Assembly (NCBI GenBank): GCA_000708835.1
Contig: DF236951.1
Coordinates: 372,101 to 436,100, forward strand
Source: Klebsormidium nitens
Lineage: Eukaryota > Streptophyta > Klebsormidiophyceae > Klebsormidiales > Klebsormidiaceae
Direction of reading: 5' to 3'
Length of the DNA: 64,000 nucleotides
Position 1 is the stretch's first letter; each line of letters opens with the position of its first letter. This document shows positions 1 through 13,489 of this stretch, piece by piece. The notes beneath the pieces are model-generated. The model was not told where the DNA came from. It made no database searches and worked only from the letters and a program-made list of their open reading frames with translations. The position numbers and the translations under genes were made by a program.

Positions 1-3000
1 GGGTGACGTCAATGTACAAACTCAGCCGCTCATCATAATGCTCACTCAGCTGCGCGGCAATGCCTTGAAGTGGCGGATTACGAACGTTCCCACCACTACT
101 GCTGCTCCCTGCGATCAAGGGGGAGAAGTCCACTCCCGGAAAACTGGGTGCCAGCGTCTCGAGGGTTTTCCGGCACGCAGACCGGACCGTCGCTGCGGGA
201 TCCTCGATGTGGAACACGACACGTGGCAGGCCCTGGTGTATATAGTCGGCAAACTCTGGCGTCGATGCGCCCTCCTTGAACCTGACGATGAAGCCGAAGG
301 TCGCAAATGCGGCCGCGCGGACGGGCGTGTGCTGGCGGGTTTGGAGATGTAGGAGCTTCTCCGCGAGCGTGAGCAGGTGCGGGTGCACCGCGTCGGGGCT
401 GGCTTCCGTCAGCAGCGGCTCCAGGCCGCAGAGGACAGTAAAGATGACGTCCTCTGACGTGTCGTCCAGGAGCGGGATGACGCTGGAAAGGACGCCCGGG
501 GCGTACTGGGCCATCGCTATGGACGGAACCTGGGAAGAAAACATTTCTGCATTCGTTACAAACCTCAATAAGCAGCAGAGCAGGTGGTGAAAGCGGTTGT
601 CAACATGAGCGCAACAGCTCAGAGTGTACAAGTCCCCGGGCGAAGATATGCGTGAGGTGGAACGTAAGTGGGCTGCTGTATAAGAGTGAGACATTAAAAG
701 CTCCCATCCTTCGCCCGGGGAAACGGGATGCAGACCATTTGTATAGAGGGGATCGCAAGACAGATGTTCTGAAGTGCCTCGTCCCCACTTGCTTCTCAGG
801 ATACACACAAAAGGGGGGTTCTACAGCACCGGACACGCACCTGTGTCAGTCCCCGCACGCAGAACTTCCGGACCGTCCGCTCCTCGTCGTTGACGTGCCC
901 AATCAGCCTCTCCACCAGCTGACTCAGCAGCTCCTCGTTCTCCGCCACGTGTACCACAAACCCGGAGAGCGCCGCCGCTGCGATTGCTCTCTCTTCCACC
1001 CGCTCACACCCCAACGCCGGCCACAGTTCCTTACACACGTGGGCGATCCTGGACCGTCGACTGCCCGCGATGCAGACCACGATCTCGTCGATCAGGTCCG
1101 TCCATCGGTCGCTACGCGCGATGAACTCTGGGCCGTTGGATGAGACTGCGGCGGCCATCTTCTGGTCTGACGTGGCAGCGCAGAAGGCTTGAAAGGTGGT
1201 GACGTAATCGTGGGCCAGAACGGGGTTCAGCGGGGTGCGGCGGACGGGCGCAATGCGGAGGAGAAGCGTGGCAACTGTCTGCGGGTAACGCTCGTTGGTG
1301 CATACTGCGGCAATTGGAGTTCCGGGCCTGTACAAGAAGCAAAGTTCACATACTTTACCTGTATGTGACCGATCGAGAAGATGCTAGGAAAGAGAGACCG
1401 GAAGAAGATTTGAAGAAGATCAACAAGCCTAGCGAAGTTGTAGGCGCAACCTAAAACTCCTGGGAATTTGCAAAGGCAGGTGTAGATGGCCAGCCCGCCA
1501 ACGAAACCGATTTAGTAGTCAGACTTTGTGTCTAAACCACCAATGTCAAAGCTACATTTCGTGCAATGATCTAAGCGTTCAACAACCTCAAAGGTTATCA
1601 TCAGTCGCCACCAGCGGTCTGGACTTGCACAAGATTTTTGTGATGCATGCCGTTCAAAAAATCAGGCGGTTCGGCCTGCAAAGTGGACTGCGCTAAGAGA
1701 AGTGCATGCCCCAGAACGAGAAACGCACCTCAGAACCACGCCAAGCGCCCACGTGGCAGCGTCAGAGATGTTGAAGTCTGAGGAGTGCCCAGCCGCCTCT
1801 TTCTTTTCGCCATCGGGTCCTTTAGCTGCGCCCCCGGGCATTGGAGGCCTTATCAGCGCCAGGAGAGCGTCACAGAGCTCGAGGGCTAATCCAGGTTGGT
1901 CCGCCAAAGCCTGCAACATGAAATTAAAAAGACTTCGTCCAAAGGTTGCCTCCCTATCCAGTGTATCGCGGAGTTGGGGAGGCTTGTTTGTAAAAAGAAG
2001 ACGAAGGTGAGCTGGGGTACCAGCGCATCGTCAAGGGACAAATGTAAAGAGGTTTAGCTTTGCATACACCGACACAAGCTGCAACAAGATGCTCGGCAAA
2101 ACATTCTGAGGTCGGATAGCTTAGTGCAGCAAAACAGTGACCTCCAAAGAAACCATTCGTCCATATTATCAGGCAAATTCTAGCGGGCAGAAAATCTCCC
2201 ACACATTGCAAGCCCGAGCCAGTGCGGCCTACCTGGAACACCTCCTCCAGGAGGTCCAGCGAGTGTCGCTCCTCCTGGCTGACCCTCCTCAGCATCCGGT
2301 CATACATGCTCGGCTTCGGCTCTTCCTCCTGATCGTTCGCCGCTTCCAAAGCCACCCGGTAAACAACAGCCGCATGGCCCCCCTTGGCCATTTCAGATAA
2401 CGCCCCCAGAACCTCTTCCTTCGCCGGTCCAGATGCTGCGCCTGCCGCTGCAAGCAGGTTCTTTACGATCAGGGGGGCGCTCTGCGGGCTGATCTGACCC
2501 CCCCTGCAGCGCACCATCTCTTCGAGCCCGCATGCGGCACCCAGGGCGACCTCGGGGGTTTCCCCCATGCGCATGCTGACCAGGAAACAGACCACCTCCG
2601 TGTGCGACAAGTCCGCGCACAGCGCCCGGACGATGTCCCCGACCACCTTGTACTGGTCCTTCTGGGATGCGAGGCCACCCTTGAGGTCCCGGATCTTCAT
2701 CCATGACTGCTCTCTGGTGCTTACGCCGACTCCCGGTTGGAACCCGCCTGCTCCCGTGGAAGAGGAGCTAGTTCCGACCGGTCTCTCCTCCACGGCTACG
2801 TTTCTGCGACTCTCACCCCCGGCTTCTTCTCTGCTGCCTGCTCCTTCAACCTCCCCTTCTGCTCGTTTTCCTCCAATGCTCCCCCACGAATTCTCTTGGG
2901 GTCCACTCTTTCGACCGTCCGACGAACCCTCCTCAAACGTCTTGACTAGATGACCAACCGAGCTTCTCGTCCGCTCCAATCCGTCTGTGCTTCCGTTCCC

Positions 3001-6000
3001 CTCTCCCGACCCTGACGTCGCTGCCTCAGGCCCTGACGTCACGGCCTCTGGTGCATCCAATGCCGCATCCCGCGAGCCCGACTCCACACCACGTGAAGCG
3101 GAAGCGGAGGTGCTTTGCACACTGCTGCTGCTTGCATGCGTGGAGTCAGTGCCGGGACGGCCGGGTGGTTCCGGAAGGAGTGATGCGATGCTCGCGAGCT
3201 CTTCGACAATGGTGCCTGCAAGCTCCCTGACGTGGACTAGCGGGTCGGTGCAGCGGGGCAGGTACACCGCCAGGCGCTCGCCCAGGAGGAGAATGCTGCG
3301 GCAGCCGCCTGCGGAAGAACGATTGGACAGACAATTGCAATTTCGCGCCTCTGTGAACGTTTAAACATTCTGTACCTTTCCAAAGTCTCACGTGCGGACC
3401 TTGAGCGGCTATTCAGTGGAAGCAACCATTTGTGAATCATTGTGCAGGGTAAGCGTAGCAGAGGTTAGGCTTGACTTACGAAAGCTTCCGCTCCTAAACA
3501 GCTCTGAACGGCTGTTGAACGCCAGCGCAGATCACAATCCCAACACTTGGGCGAATGCATTTTTGACTTCGATTGCGGAAAGCAGTGTGGACGGCCAATT
3601 GCAAAAATGAAGGGCAGCCGATAGGACATTTTTTAGATTGACACAATTCCTTCTTGTTCCTTATAGACAGCTGTTGCCTGCGGACAAACAATCTCAGCGA
3701 CGTTCCGAAAAGCAACCTCATGGTGCCCCAGTTCCCTGCTCCTGAGACGACTCACCAGTGCCAGACCCCTCAGCGCCCTCACTTCTGGACGAGCCTGCCG
3801 ACAATAGGGCCCGGTACTCCTGAAGCAGCGAAAGCACCGCCCCACACGCCCGCTCCCTAATGACGTCATCGGCCGACGTCACGAAGCGGTCCAGCTGCGA
3901 GAGCTGCAGCTCAAGAAGCTCTGCCTGCGCCGAGGGATCCCTTGCGGCTGCCCGCAGCATGGTGATCAGGAGGGTGACGAGGCTTGAGAGGAGTGGGGTG
4001 ATGACACGTGTCGGCTCTGGGGGAGCTGCGAAGAGGTGGATGACGGACTCGAGGAGGCGGTTGCGGGCAATGGGGGACACGGGGGGGTCGACCGAGATGA
4101 GGGTGGTGAAGGCTTCTAGGGCGCGACTCTGCAAAAGGAAGTACAGGTAGAGTAAAAGGATGCTGGCAGGAAGTAACATGATAGTACCTTCCGACCAATC
4201 GTAACAAAAAATTACCTCTGCGCAAAGACTCAATTCAAGACTTCTTGTCGAGCTACCTGAGAATCCAGGCGTCCTCATGCCAAAGGTTTACAGCAAGCCC
4301 TTTCTTCAGGTGTAAGATCTCGTCAGTCCATGTCAGCGCGCAAAATAGAAAGCCCTAGACGGACAGCGTCTTTTAAAGGTGGATTGGCTCATTGTACCCG
4401 ATATCAAGCCTGAGCTGATGTCTTACTTTTCTGAGTGTGCATCCCCCTTGGTGATTGAAAGGAAGCTTCCACGAAAGCAAGCCAAAACGCCCAGTCGCGT
4501 GACGAAGTCTTTCAAAGAACTAACTATTGCCCTCCCCATGCCCCGAAAAGCTTCATTTTTCTTGGACATGCAAATTCTCAAGGGGTTTCTAGGAATCAGA
4601 AATACTGGGGGTAAGACTCAGCGACACGGCAACCAAATCTCCAAGATCACTGGCGGCCGACCACTCTTGCACTGACCTGTATTTCAAGGAGCTCGCTCGC
4701 CCACCCCGACCCGGCCATGAGCATCATCACGTGCGTCAGCAGATCCTCCTTCTTCTTCAAGGGGAACGGGACGCCCCTGTCCGCAGCCCCCTGCACCGAC
4801 CGCGCCAGCAGGTCGATTGCCGCAATGACCGCATACTTGGCCGCCCACGTGTCCACTTTCAGGAGCTCCGCAAAATACCCGGTCCCCACGAGCGCGTCGA
4901 TCCGGCCTTGGAGCTCTGTCGGAGGCGCGTAAAACGCGGTGTACCCGTACATGAGCGCGAGCGATGCAAAGTGGCGCTCGACCTCTGGCTTGCTTGCGGA
5001 GCTAAACCCAAGGAACCCTAGAAACGGGCGCAGCTTGCGCTTCTGCTGGGCGAACACTTTGCGCAGCAGCTCGAGGACCGTTTCCAGGTGCGAGTTTGCT
5101 GCAAGGCCAACAGCCATGGCGACGCTTTTGCGGTGCAGGGGTTGAGAGAGATCGGCACGGGCGTAGAGCTGCTCGAGCTTGTGGTAGCAGTAACTAGAGT
5201 CGGAGAGTTTTTGAAGGACGACCCCGATGCAGCGGTAGCAGAAAGGGTGGCGGGTACCCGAGGGGGCGTACAGCCGGAACTGGTCTTCAAAGGCGGAGCC
5301 GAGGAGGAGCGTCCAACCCTGGTCTGCTATCACCTGCGCCGTGGGGAAACAAAAAGCGGTCACAAAATCGTGAGGGGGCTTGAGCAAGTTCGAATCATGC
5401 AGAAGCGAAAGACTCACAAATGACTGTAGACACAAGAGTGCTAGTAATGGACAGTCGGTCACGGAACCACCATGCAAATTGGGAGTTGTCATAAACGTGA
5501 GGGCACAGAAAAGAGGGCACAAAAATGAGGAAATCTTTACGCCATACCGGAAGTAGGGATGAACTGAGTGACGTTACTTGCCTCGAGGGACTCGCCCAGC
5601 AGGTCGAGCACCATCTCCTCCCACTGCTCCTGCCACCAGTCCTCCTCCCCGCCTTGCTCCAAAAACGCCGTGAGTTTGGGAACCTCGTCGCGCCACAGCA
5701 GCACCACGTTCTTGTGGAAGAAGGGCGCCAGGCCGTACAGCACTTTCAGCACCCTCTCCCCGAGCCGGCCTCGCTCCAGGGGGCTCTCCAGCAGCACCAC
5801 GAGCCTGGCCAGCAGGGCTTGGGGCGTCGGGAAGGACCCCCCCAGGACGGCGAGATCTCGAGCGATGACGTCAGTGCGACGCCGAGCAATTTCGGCGATG
5901 CAGCGGCAGACGGTGGCTGCGGCGGGGGTGTACTGGGGCGGGGTGAGGGTTTTGAGGAGGTAGGGCCACAGGTAGGGTTCGGCGTTGACGGCGGTGCTCG

Positions 6001-9000
6001 CGAGGAGGAAGAGACCCTTCTCGCATATGGTGCGGAGCTCCAGGGAGGGCGTGGCAGGGGGCGCCATCTGCGACTGAAAAGAATGACTCTTGATCTAAGC
6101 AAGCGTATGACATGCTGCAAGAAGGCGACTCCTTGGTAGTCGACAAAGACTCTCTCCACAGTATGCTAAGCGACCGGGAAATGCGAAGGGAAGGAGTGGG
6201 GGTAATGTGACGGCGTTGTAAGGACTGTCCAGCTTTACAAAATAGGATCTGTTCCGACTAGTTCCGAATCTAAGATAGTGAGCAATCCAGGAATGGGCAG
6301 CGCTTGTCCACGTTCAAAAGTTTGTCTCATACATTCCCAGTTGGCAATAAAGGCTCATATACAACTCATGGTAGCTCAATGGAAACCCACCTTTCCTGAC
6401 GTAGAGCTCTCCGAGACGGCCTCTGACGAGCACTGGCGCACAAGGAACTCCATGAACGGCTCTGCGTTGTCCACATCGAGATAGTTTGACGCAGCGACGA
6501 CTAGTACGACCTGCAGCAGTGAAGAACACGGTGAGCAGCTTTCCTGCCAGAGAAAGTTCACCTTTGAAATAAGATTGCGAGTCCGACGCATATGACAAGG
6601 AAGGGAACACTGTCGAGGAACTGCAATCTGCTTACCTTCTTTAAGCATGATACTGCAGGCTATCCGAGACCTGTAGTCAGGATAAATCACAGCAGCAAGA
6701 AGAGCACCTTTGACAGGCACTTGTTCATTTCGCGGACTGCAACAACCTGTACGGTTTTGCATTGACTGCGAAAGTTTCAGAGACACACCTGGGCCAACGC
6801 TTTGCGAACCTCCAAGCTCAACTCTTTCAAGAGGCCACCCAGCTTTTCTCTCAAACCTGTCTTCTTGTTCTGCCACTTGTCAGTCAACCTGCAAGGAAGA
6901 GGGTCTCAGCAAGTGCATCCAATGTGTCATCCTTCGACTAAGAACGCCCTTATCGACGTCTTTCGCAGATTCTCGGCCTGTACCGGCAGAGGTGACAGAC
7001 TTCGAGCCAGTACTTCTCCTGGCTGTACGTAAACATGTGAGCGAACAACCACAGCCTCCTAACGATCTCCAGGCTCACCTTGGCAGGAGATGCCGGACAA
7101 GTTCGAGGGCACCGAGTTTGATCATCTCGTCCCGGTTGTCAAGGCGCTGCAACACAGCAACAAACACCCTCATCATCCAGAATGCAACAAAAAATCATCG
7201 AAAAGAAAGAGCACATAGCGCAGTTTCCCATAACAGGGAACCATGCTCCATGGGGTCTCAATTTCAACCAGAAAGTACGATAAATCCGTGGCAGCGACAA
7301 TGCTTACCTGGAGCAAGAAGCCGCACACTTCCTCCGGGAACGCTTGCGCGACGACATCGAAGCTGCGCAGGACCTCGTGGGTGTTTTTCAAGGTGGCGCT
7401 CACGTGTGGGCTACTGCCCCCTCTGGCCGCTGCCATGGGGAGGAGGGTCGTAAGGGTGTACACGACAGCCTGTGCGAAGATGCAAGTAAACGGTCGGTTC
7501 ACCTTCCGCAAGCATTACTTCGACGAACTCTCAGGTGTGTAGCCATCATTACGATGTCACTTTACATCTTCGGAAGAACGGATGATTTCTAGCTTAGGGA
7601 AGCGGACGTGCAGGTACCAGCTCTGATCGAGCGAGCAACAGACGCGATCGCGGAAAAAGCGTTGGAGCCTTTGCTTACATGCAGAGCGTCCTACCTGGTA
7701 ATCAAGCAAGCGCGGGGAGTCAGCCTCGCTCAACGCTGCAGCTAGGACGCTGTGGATGGCCCTCGAGACCGGCAGAGGATCGTCCTCGTGATTCGAGTAC
7801 CTATACACGAAGTGCTGCCGGCAATGAGGGCTTTGGATCGTCGGGGCTCGGAAGAAGCGAGAGAAACGTCCTCTACTGGGTCTACATGAAGCAACAAGGT
7901 TGGGGGCAGCGAAGGAACCAAACTCTTCGCACACCCCATTTACATTGTGCTTTACGGCAGTTTCTCAACCGCAAGGTAAATATCTGGTCGTTCAGCAAAG
8001 CTGCTTTCAAGGGATTGACTCGTTCAAAGCGTCGGACTTTTGCACTGTTCTGCCTGCCCATTTGTAAGCCCAAGTCCGCTCTATAAGGACACAGAGGACT
8101 TACAATGAAAGCAGTGCGTTGAGCAACTTGTGGATTGACTTCTTCAGTTCCTTGCGACCAATGAGTGCACACATTTCGCCGAGAGCTTCCACGGTCGCCC
8201 CTCTGACCTGCAAAGGAGAGGCAAAGTCGATTGATTCTAGCAATTGCTATCCAACCCTGCACGTATTGCACAGGGCTTCCATGAAAAAAGTTGCCTGGAT
8301 CTTTACCACCTGGACATTCGAGTGAACGTCATATCTTTAGAAGACCTCCGAGCATGTCGAGCTTTAAAGCGAATCAAAATTAGAAATCCAAACCTCCTGG
8401 ATTATTGCTTCCTCGATTGCAGAACATCTGGATCGTGTCCAGCTTCGTTGTTCGGCTCACCTGAGGCTCGTTTGCTCGCAGCCAGTAGTACTGCAGGAGC
8501 TCAAAGGCTGAAAAGATGAAGGCACTGCATCAAGATCAAACAGACAGGTGAGGGTAACGTTGTAACTCTACCGCAAAACTATGATATGAAGTCAAGTCTT
8601 TTACAATTGCAACTGGAATCGACAGACTATGGCTAGAGAAGATTGAAGCGTCCAAGTCAGAAGTGCCTCTCCAGCAAACACCACTCCACGACTGTCAAGA
8701 GGTAATAGAACCTCTTTTGCAGTTAAACAAAGGGACGTTAACCTCACCGAGTTTCAGCGTCCATCTTCCATTCTGGGTGTATGTCGTGTTGGTAGTGCGT
8801 GATCGCTCCACACCAGGCAGTAAGTGCTGCAAACAGAATCGTTCCACGATGATAGTCAGTGCGGAGATGCAGAGATGTATTTTGAAGTAACCACGGAAAG
8901 GAGTGCGCTTAGGGTTCGCTCATGACATGTCGAAGAAAATAAGCGATTCGGAACCAACCAAACTCTGATAGGTCCCTTAAGCTCCTCTCTGCGTTTGCAC

Positions 9001-11745
9001 GGGCGTACTTTAATGTAATCAGCGTAATCTCAATGGCACACACGTACAAACTCCAAATATGTAATAGTCAGCCGTTCAGCACGGTTGCATACCTTGGGCA
9101 TAAGCAATCCGCTGCTGATCTCGGATGCCTCCAAGCGCGGGGATAATCCTTGCAAAGACCGCTTTCACCCGGGGGACGAAACGAGCGGCTGCGGAATGAA
9201 AACCAGCAAGAATTTCTGTTAATGTGTGCCCACGTTGTGAAAAGCTTCAATCAGTAGTCTCCAGCAGATGGCTTGTTTGGCCCGATTGAAACATCGACAT
9301 TCACTTAGATCTACAATCTGAGGCAGGTTGAATGAATCTCTGTAAGCCTCAAGAAAAATTAATGACCTTTGCTCCTACGACTTCGGTTCGAATCCGCCCT
9401 GTCGAACAGATTACAACAGGTCCGTGCACACTGCAGAAAAATGACTCTTCGAAGCACAACAGTCTGAATGAATGATTCCTGCAGCCGGCAATGAAGAGTC
9501 TCTTATAAAGCTCTGATACGACATCTTGTCAGTGCTCCAGATACTTGCCAAGAATCGCGTACAAACGAGGCTAAGTACTTGGCTCTTACCGTCTGCTTCA
9601 GCGAACTCTGCAAACATGGTCGCAACAAACAGCATGGGGACTGCACCCTTTCTCAGTTGCACCATCACATCGTCAAACATCTGCAAAACGAGCAGATGGG
9701 GCTCTGATAATGCCTGAACGATTTCTGGTGACAAAAGCCGAAGAAAGGCTTCCGGTCACTGTTGAGGTCCTTTTTAAAGATTTTCTATCAATCAAAGTCA
9801 TTTGAATAAAGACAGAGGTGGCAACGGAATTCCACAACCAACAGGAATAAGATTGTGAAGACTTTTGCATGTTGTGTGAAGGCGTGAGCTTCTCCACCAG
9901 TCATAGAGCTGGATCTAAATGCAGAATTGCTGCAACAATTGGATTCAACACGTAATCAGAGGGTCTCTTTCAAGCTATGAGCGATTGTCAGCACCTACCA
10001 CGTCTGGCATGCGTGTACCAACAGCAACAAGGACGTCTGAAGCTGCACTTTGCTCCGGCGAACCAAGTGCCTGAGGAAGTAGAAGTGACGAAAAGCCTCA
10101 GTCTATCGGTTTTCAAGGATCGAGGAAAGTCTGATAGAACTAACAAGTGAAGTGTTTATCGCAGAAACGAGAGCATGAAACGTCCTTTGAGGAAAGGTCA
10201 AACAATTTCAGCATTTTGACATATGCTGACACAGCGATTCAGATTCGACATGGAGACCGCGATCATTTATGGAAAAAAGGCCAGACGAGATCAATGACTA
10301 ACGGCCAGAATGGTTTCGGGAGCCCCTGCCAAGTCATCAATCTCAGCACTGAAGCATGAATACAGACAGCCCTTCAGTGTTGCCCAGGCTGGCTTTTCGG
10401 CCGCCGTAGGACTCGGTCATCACAGACAAACAGCCTGACAGGAATCAAAATTCCTTGCAAGACCTGGAAACCAACAAAGAATCACTCACCCTGGCCGCAG
10501 CCAATCCTGTCAACGCCACATGGACGATGTCTCTCATCAAAGCCGCCTCCAGTACATTCTCATTGGCGACTTTAACCGCGTGCGCCATGACTTGCATTGC
10601 CAGTACAGGAAGCGGGCCAGAATCTCCACGCTGCTGCGACAAAAAGAGCCCAGGGATGGGATAGTCTCCTTGTTTCTCTTTACTTCTGTCCGAGTGACTC
10701 CATTAGTGACACAGCGGATGAACATCATGCAATTGATGGGGCTTCGTCTGTCTTGGAACATGACTGCAGATCTTTGAAACTTTCTTTCACCAGGGCTGCT
10801 CAGCCTAGTGTCTTTCCAAGAGCATGAGCGCCACTTGGTTAGCTGGGCCTCCAATACGTCCAAAAAGTCCTGCTTCCACAATGTTTGTGATAGACTGGAC
10901 GTCCAGCAGTGTGGGCTAAAGGATAGGTGGATCATGATGAGCTGTGTGGCACACAACACGTACTGAAGAATCTGATTTGCTCACCTTTGTTGCAGGCTTC
11001 ACGGCCATGATACAGCAATCAATGATGAGCTCCGCATGTCTGCAGAAAGGCTCAAGCATGCACTTCAACACAGAACACTTTCAATCAAATGCTCGGCATC
11101 ATCGACAAGTTCTGGCATCAACTTAGATGAACCCTGTGACTGTCCGCTCGAAGATTTAACATATCATCAACGCTTGCAAAATGTTTCCAATCAAAACTGT
11201 CACAATCAGGCTTGAGACAGTTGTGATCAGTGGTTGATGCAATGTTTGCCACTCCAGCCAGGAACTGCTACTGGGAACTTGCCTGGGGGCATTGTTCTTC
11301 AAAGCTCTTGCGCTTGCTTCTCCAACTTCCACTGAAGGGTCGTTGAGGCGGTCGACCAGTACCTTCAGAATGGCTGCAAAGGGAACGAGCATGCAATTGA
11401 CTCGTCTTCTGACAAAGAACATCCCCATAAGTCCCAATACAGAACCTTAAGTTCAAGGAAGAGCACTAAGCGATTGAACCCATGCATTGAAGCACAATAT
11501 ATTCCAGCAACCAGTGAATCAGGAGAAACTTCAATTCCATAACCATGCCTCCAATAATGCACTGACCTAAGATAGGATTTTCCTGCACCAGGTTGACATT
11601 CCGAGCAGGCTCAGGACCTGGCACAGAGGCCTTCTTCAAAGACAAAAGGTTACTGAACATGGTTGCCAACTCTTTGTGCACGCCTTCCCCAGGCAATATA
11701 TCTCCTTTCAACCGCCCTTCCCTGCTTCCATCAATGCGTGCGTCC
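1..11745 (-). CDS. SGR6: SGR6/MROH1-type giant HEAT-repeat protein (3' end beyond window)
   Basis: This many-exon gene on the minus strand matches, exon by exon and in order, the plant HEAT-repeat protein SHOOT GRAVITROPISM 6, the homologue of animal MROH1. Family knowledge ties SGR6 to vacuolar membrane dynamics in gravitropism and MROH1 to lysosomes. The start is taken near 11745 (MDARIDGS) or at MFSNLL near 11658. Exons I can place in transcription order: 11745-11567, 11373-11283 (LNDPSVEVGEASARALK), 11039-10985 (AELIIDCC), about 10640-10499, about 10075-10005, about 9680-9590, about 9188-9093 (RFVPRVKAVFARIIPALGG), about 8827-8745, 8507-8461 (AFELLQYYWLRANEPQ), 8207-8104 (VEALGEMCALIGRKELKK), about 7802-7695, 7469-7308, 7146-7079, 6888-6789, 6510-6391, 6067-5582, 5333-4677 (LALMYGYTAFYAPP), 4128-3756, 3308-2233, 1910-1729, 1327-841 and 529-1. 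Two introns appear to start with GC. The 3308-2233 exon carries an insertion of about 150 low-complexity residues. The middle exons are the best supported; the 5' end is less certain. Confidence 0.88.
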
Positions 11746-12419
11746 AAAATTCTCTGTTATCTAGCTGCATGCCTTCATTTAAACCGTTCTTTCACAAACT
11801 CAAGACAAATTGTGCTGCTTCCTCCAAAGAGAGCACCAGTACACTCCGATTTTGTGAAGACAAGAGTTCCCTTGAGACAAAGGCCAAGTCCTCTAAAACG
11901 CCTCTCATTGGATACTAGGTACGCGGCGTGCAGAAGGTTCTTGCAAAGCCTGTGAGTCGCACCAACAGATTCACATAGCAGTCACGTCGCTTCGTGTTAC
12001 CTACATACCACTTTGCCTGCGCAAAACGACTTTCAACTCCCTCCGACTCCGAGTCTCATTGGCAAAGAATGCCATGTTTCCGTCGCTCAGGTTTAGTGCT
12101 GCTTGCTGACGTCATGAAGACCCCCGTTTCGAGCTTTTCTTACATGTGTGTCCCATGTGGAGAAAAGCAGCGCATGCATTGGTTCTATGTTGGCCAGAAT
12201 CCTGGTCCACGTGTTTGCTGTTGACGTCAACAAACTCGAGCGGCAGCACTTCTTGACTCCATCATGGTTAAACTCTCGAGTCTTGATCATTTCAGTTGTT
12301 GACATCAATGTCCATTTACCATCGTCGTTGGCTGGGAATAGCGTGTATAATACTATAAGAAACTTGGATAAGAACAACCTTGTGTCGTTGTGTGCGTGTG
12401 AAACCTTGAAGCCTAAGCA
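11746..12419. promoter_or_regulatory. Divergent promoter between SGR6 and the MYND gene
   Basis: About 670 bp separate two genes transcribed away from each other. The segment holds a perfect 12-bp palindrome at 12220-12231 with core TTGACGTCAA, a second TGACGTCA at 12107-12114, and a CACGTG G-box at 12208-12213, only seven bases before the 12-bp palindrome. These are classic plant bZIP target shapes (C-box and G-box). That they work here is inference. I see no credible coding exon in this stretch. Confidence 0.45.
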
Positions 12420-13489
12420 ATGGCAGAAGGCACGCCAGCGAGTGGCAACGTCGGGCCCTGCGCTGAGGCAGCTACGAAGCATTCAGCTGAGAGCGGCCCC
12501 CCCTGCGTTCTTTTAGGCAATGCGCGAATGGTTGTTGCAAGTAGAAGCTTTAAAAGCAAGTTAAAAAGATTCTGGCAGGAGCATTCTGAGGGCTTCACGC
12601 AAATGTGGACAGGCCTAAGTTTCAGCGCAAAAAGAGACTATCTGGAAGCAATTGTAGAGTACCTGCCTGGAAGCAGGACTGACAAGCCAAATGGGCAGGC
12701 GAAGGACTTTGGCATCCTACTGTTGCCGGAAGTAAACGTCGAGGACCTGGTGTCAAATGGGGAGGGGTCATTGATCGCTCTTTACGAAAAGTGGATACAC
12801 AGCGAGCTAGAAGATGACGTGCAGCATGCCAGACTGATGGCTGAGAACTTGCTGACGACCAACAACTCCTTCAAACCGAACCCAGACGAGTTTGTCGTGC
12901 TGGCGGATTTCGAGGGTGTTTGGGAGACTGGACAATGTGTCACTTGGAAGGACGGATGGCTTCGGGAAATTATAGAGGCGTTTGCGGCGAAAGGATTTGC
13001 TCTGCGAGCAGATGTTTACGAGCTTGCCAACACACGCGTCTACATGTTACTACTGGACTTAGCGTACTGGGCTGACACTCACACGAAGAAAGTGCTCAAG
13101 TCGCCAAGCTTCCTTGTGGCGTCCGTGCTGAAAAATTGTGCCAATTGCGGCCAGACAGAGAGCGAGGAAAAAACAGAGCGGCGACATTGCCGTGAGTGCG
13201 TGCATACGAGCGTCACATTGTTCTGCAACAAAGAATGCCAACGCGCAGGTTATGCAACTCATGTGCCACAGTGCGCCGGGTTTCAAGGGCCAGGGAGGAA
13301 ACAACTTCAGATGCTTGTCAAGTCTGCGGTGATCTCGAGTGGGAAGGGGGAGGTCCCTTGCGGAAATGCGCCAGGTGCAACAGTGTACGGTTCAAGTACT
13401 GTAGCAGGGACTGCCAGGCAACGGCCTGGAAAGCGGGGCATAAGCGGGAGTGTCGAGTGGGGGCATCGGGGTCCAAAAGCAGTTCATGA
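12420..13489 (+). CDS. MYND zinc-finger protein with two fingers in different frames
   Basis: An open frame begins at ATG 12420 and encodes about 240 residues without a recognised domain, acidic and helix-like, followed by a MYND-type zinc finger with cysteines in CANC, HCREC and FCNKEC order and a closing H-x3-C. A second, more canonical finger (CQVCG, KCARC, YCSRDC, W-x3-H-x3-C) follows within about 70 bp, but in the +2 frame. It ends at a stop at 13487-13489. Staying in the first frame instead gives a 364-residue protein ending at 13512-13514 that lacks the second finger. Two GT-AG introns would restore the frame: 13249-13310 (62 bp), or 13192-13310 (119 bp, perfect GTGAGT donor). Both share the acceptor TTCAG and both remove part of finger one. 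A frameshift is the other explanation. MYND fingers bind zinc and peptide partners; the role here is unknown. Confidence 0.65.

Noticed and set aside
9370-9410. tRNA-like T-arm GGTTCGAATCC
   Set aside because: No D-arm, anticodon stem or acceptor stem pairs upstream; it lies in an intron of the SGR6 gene.
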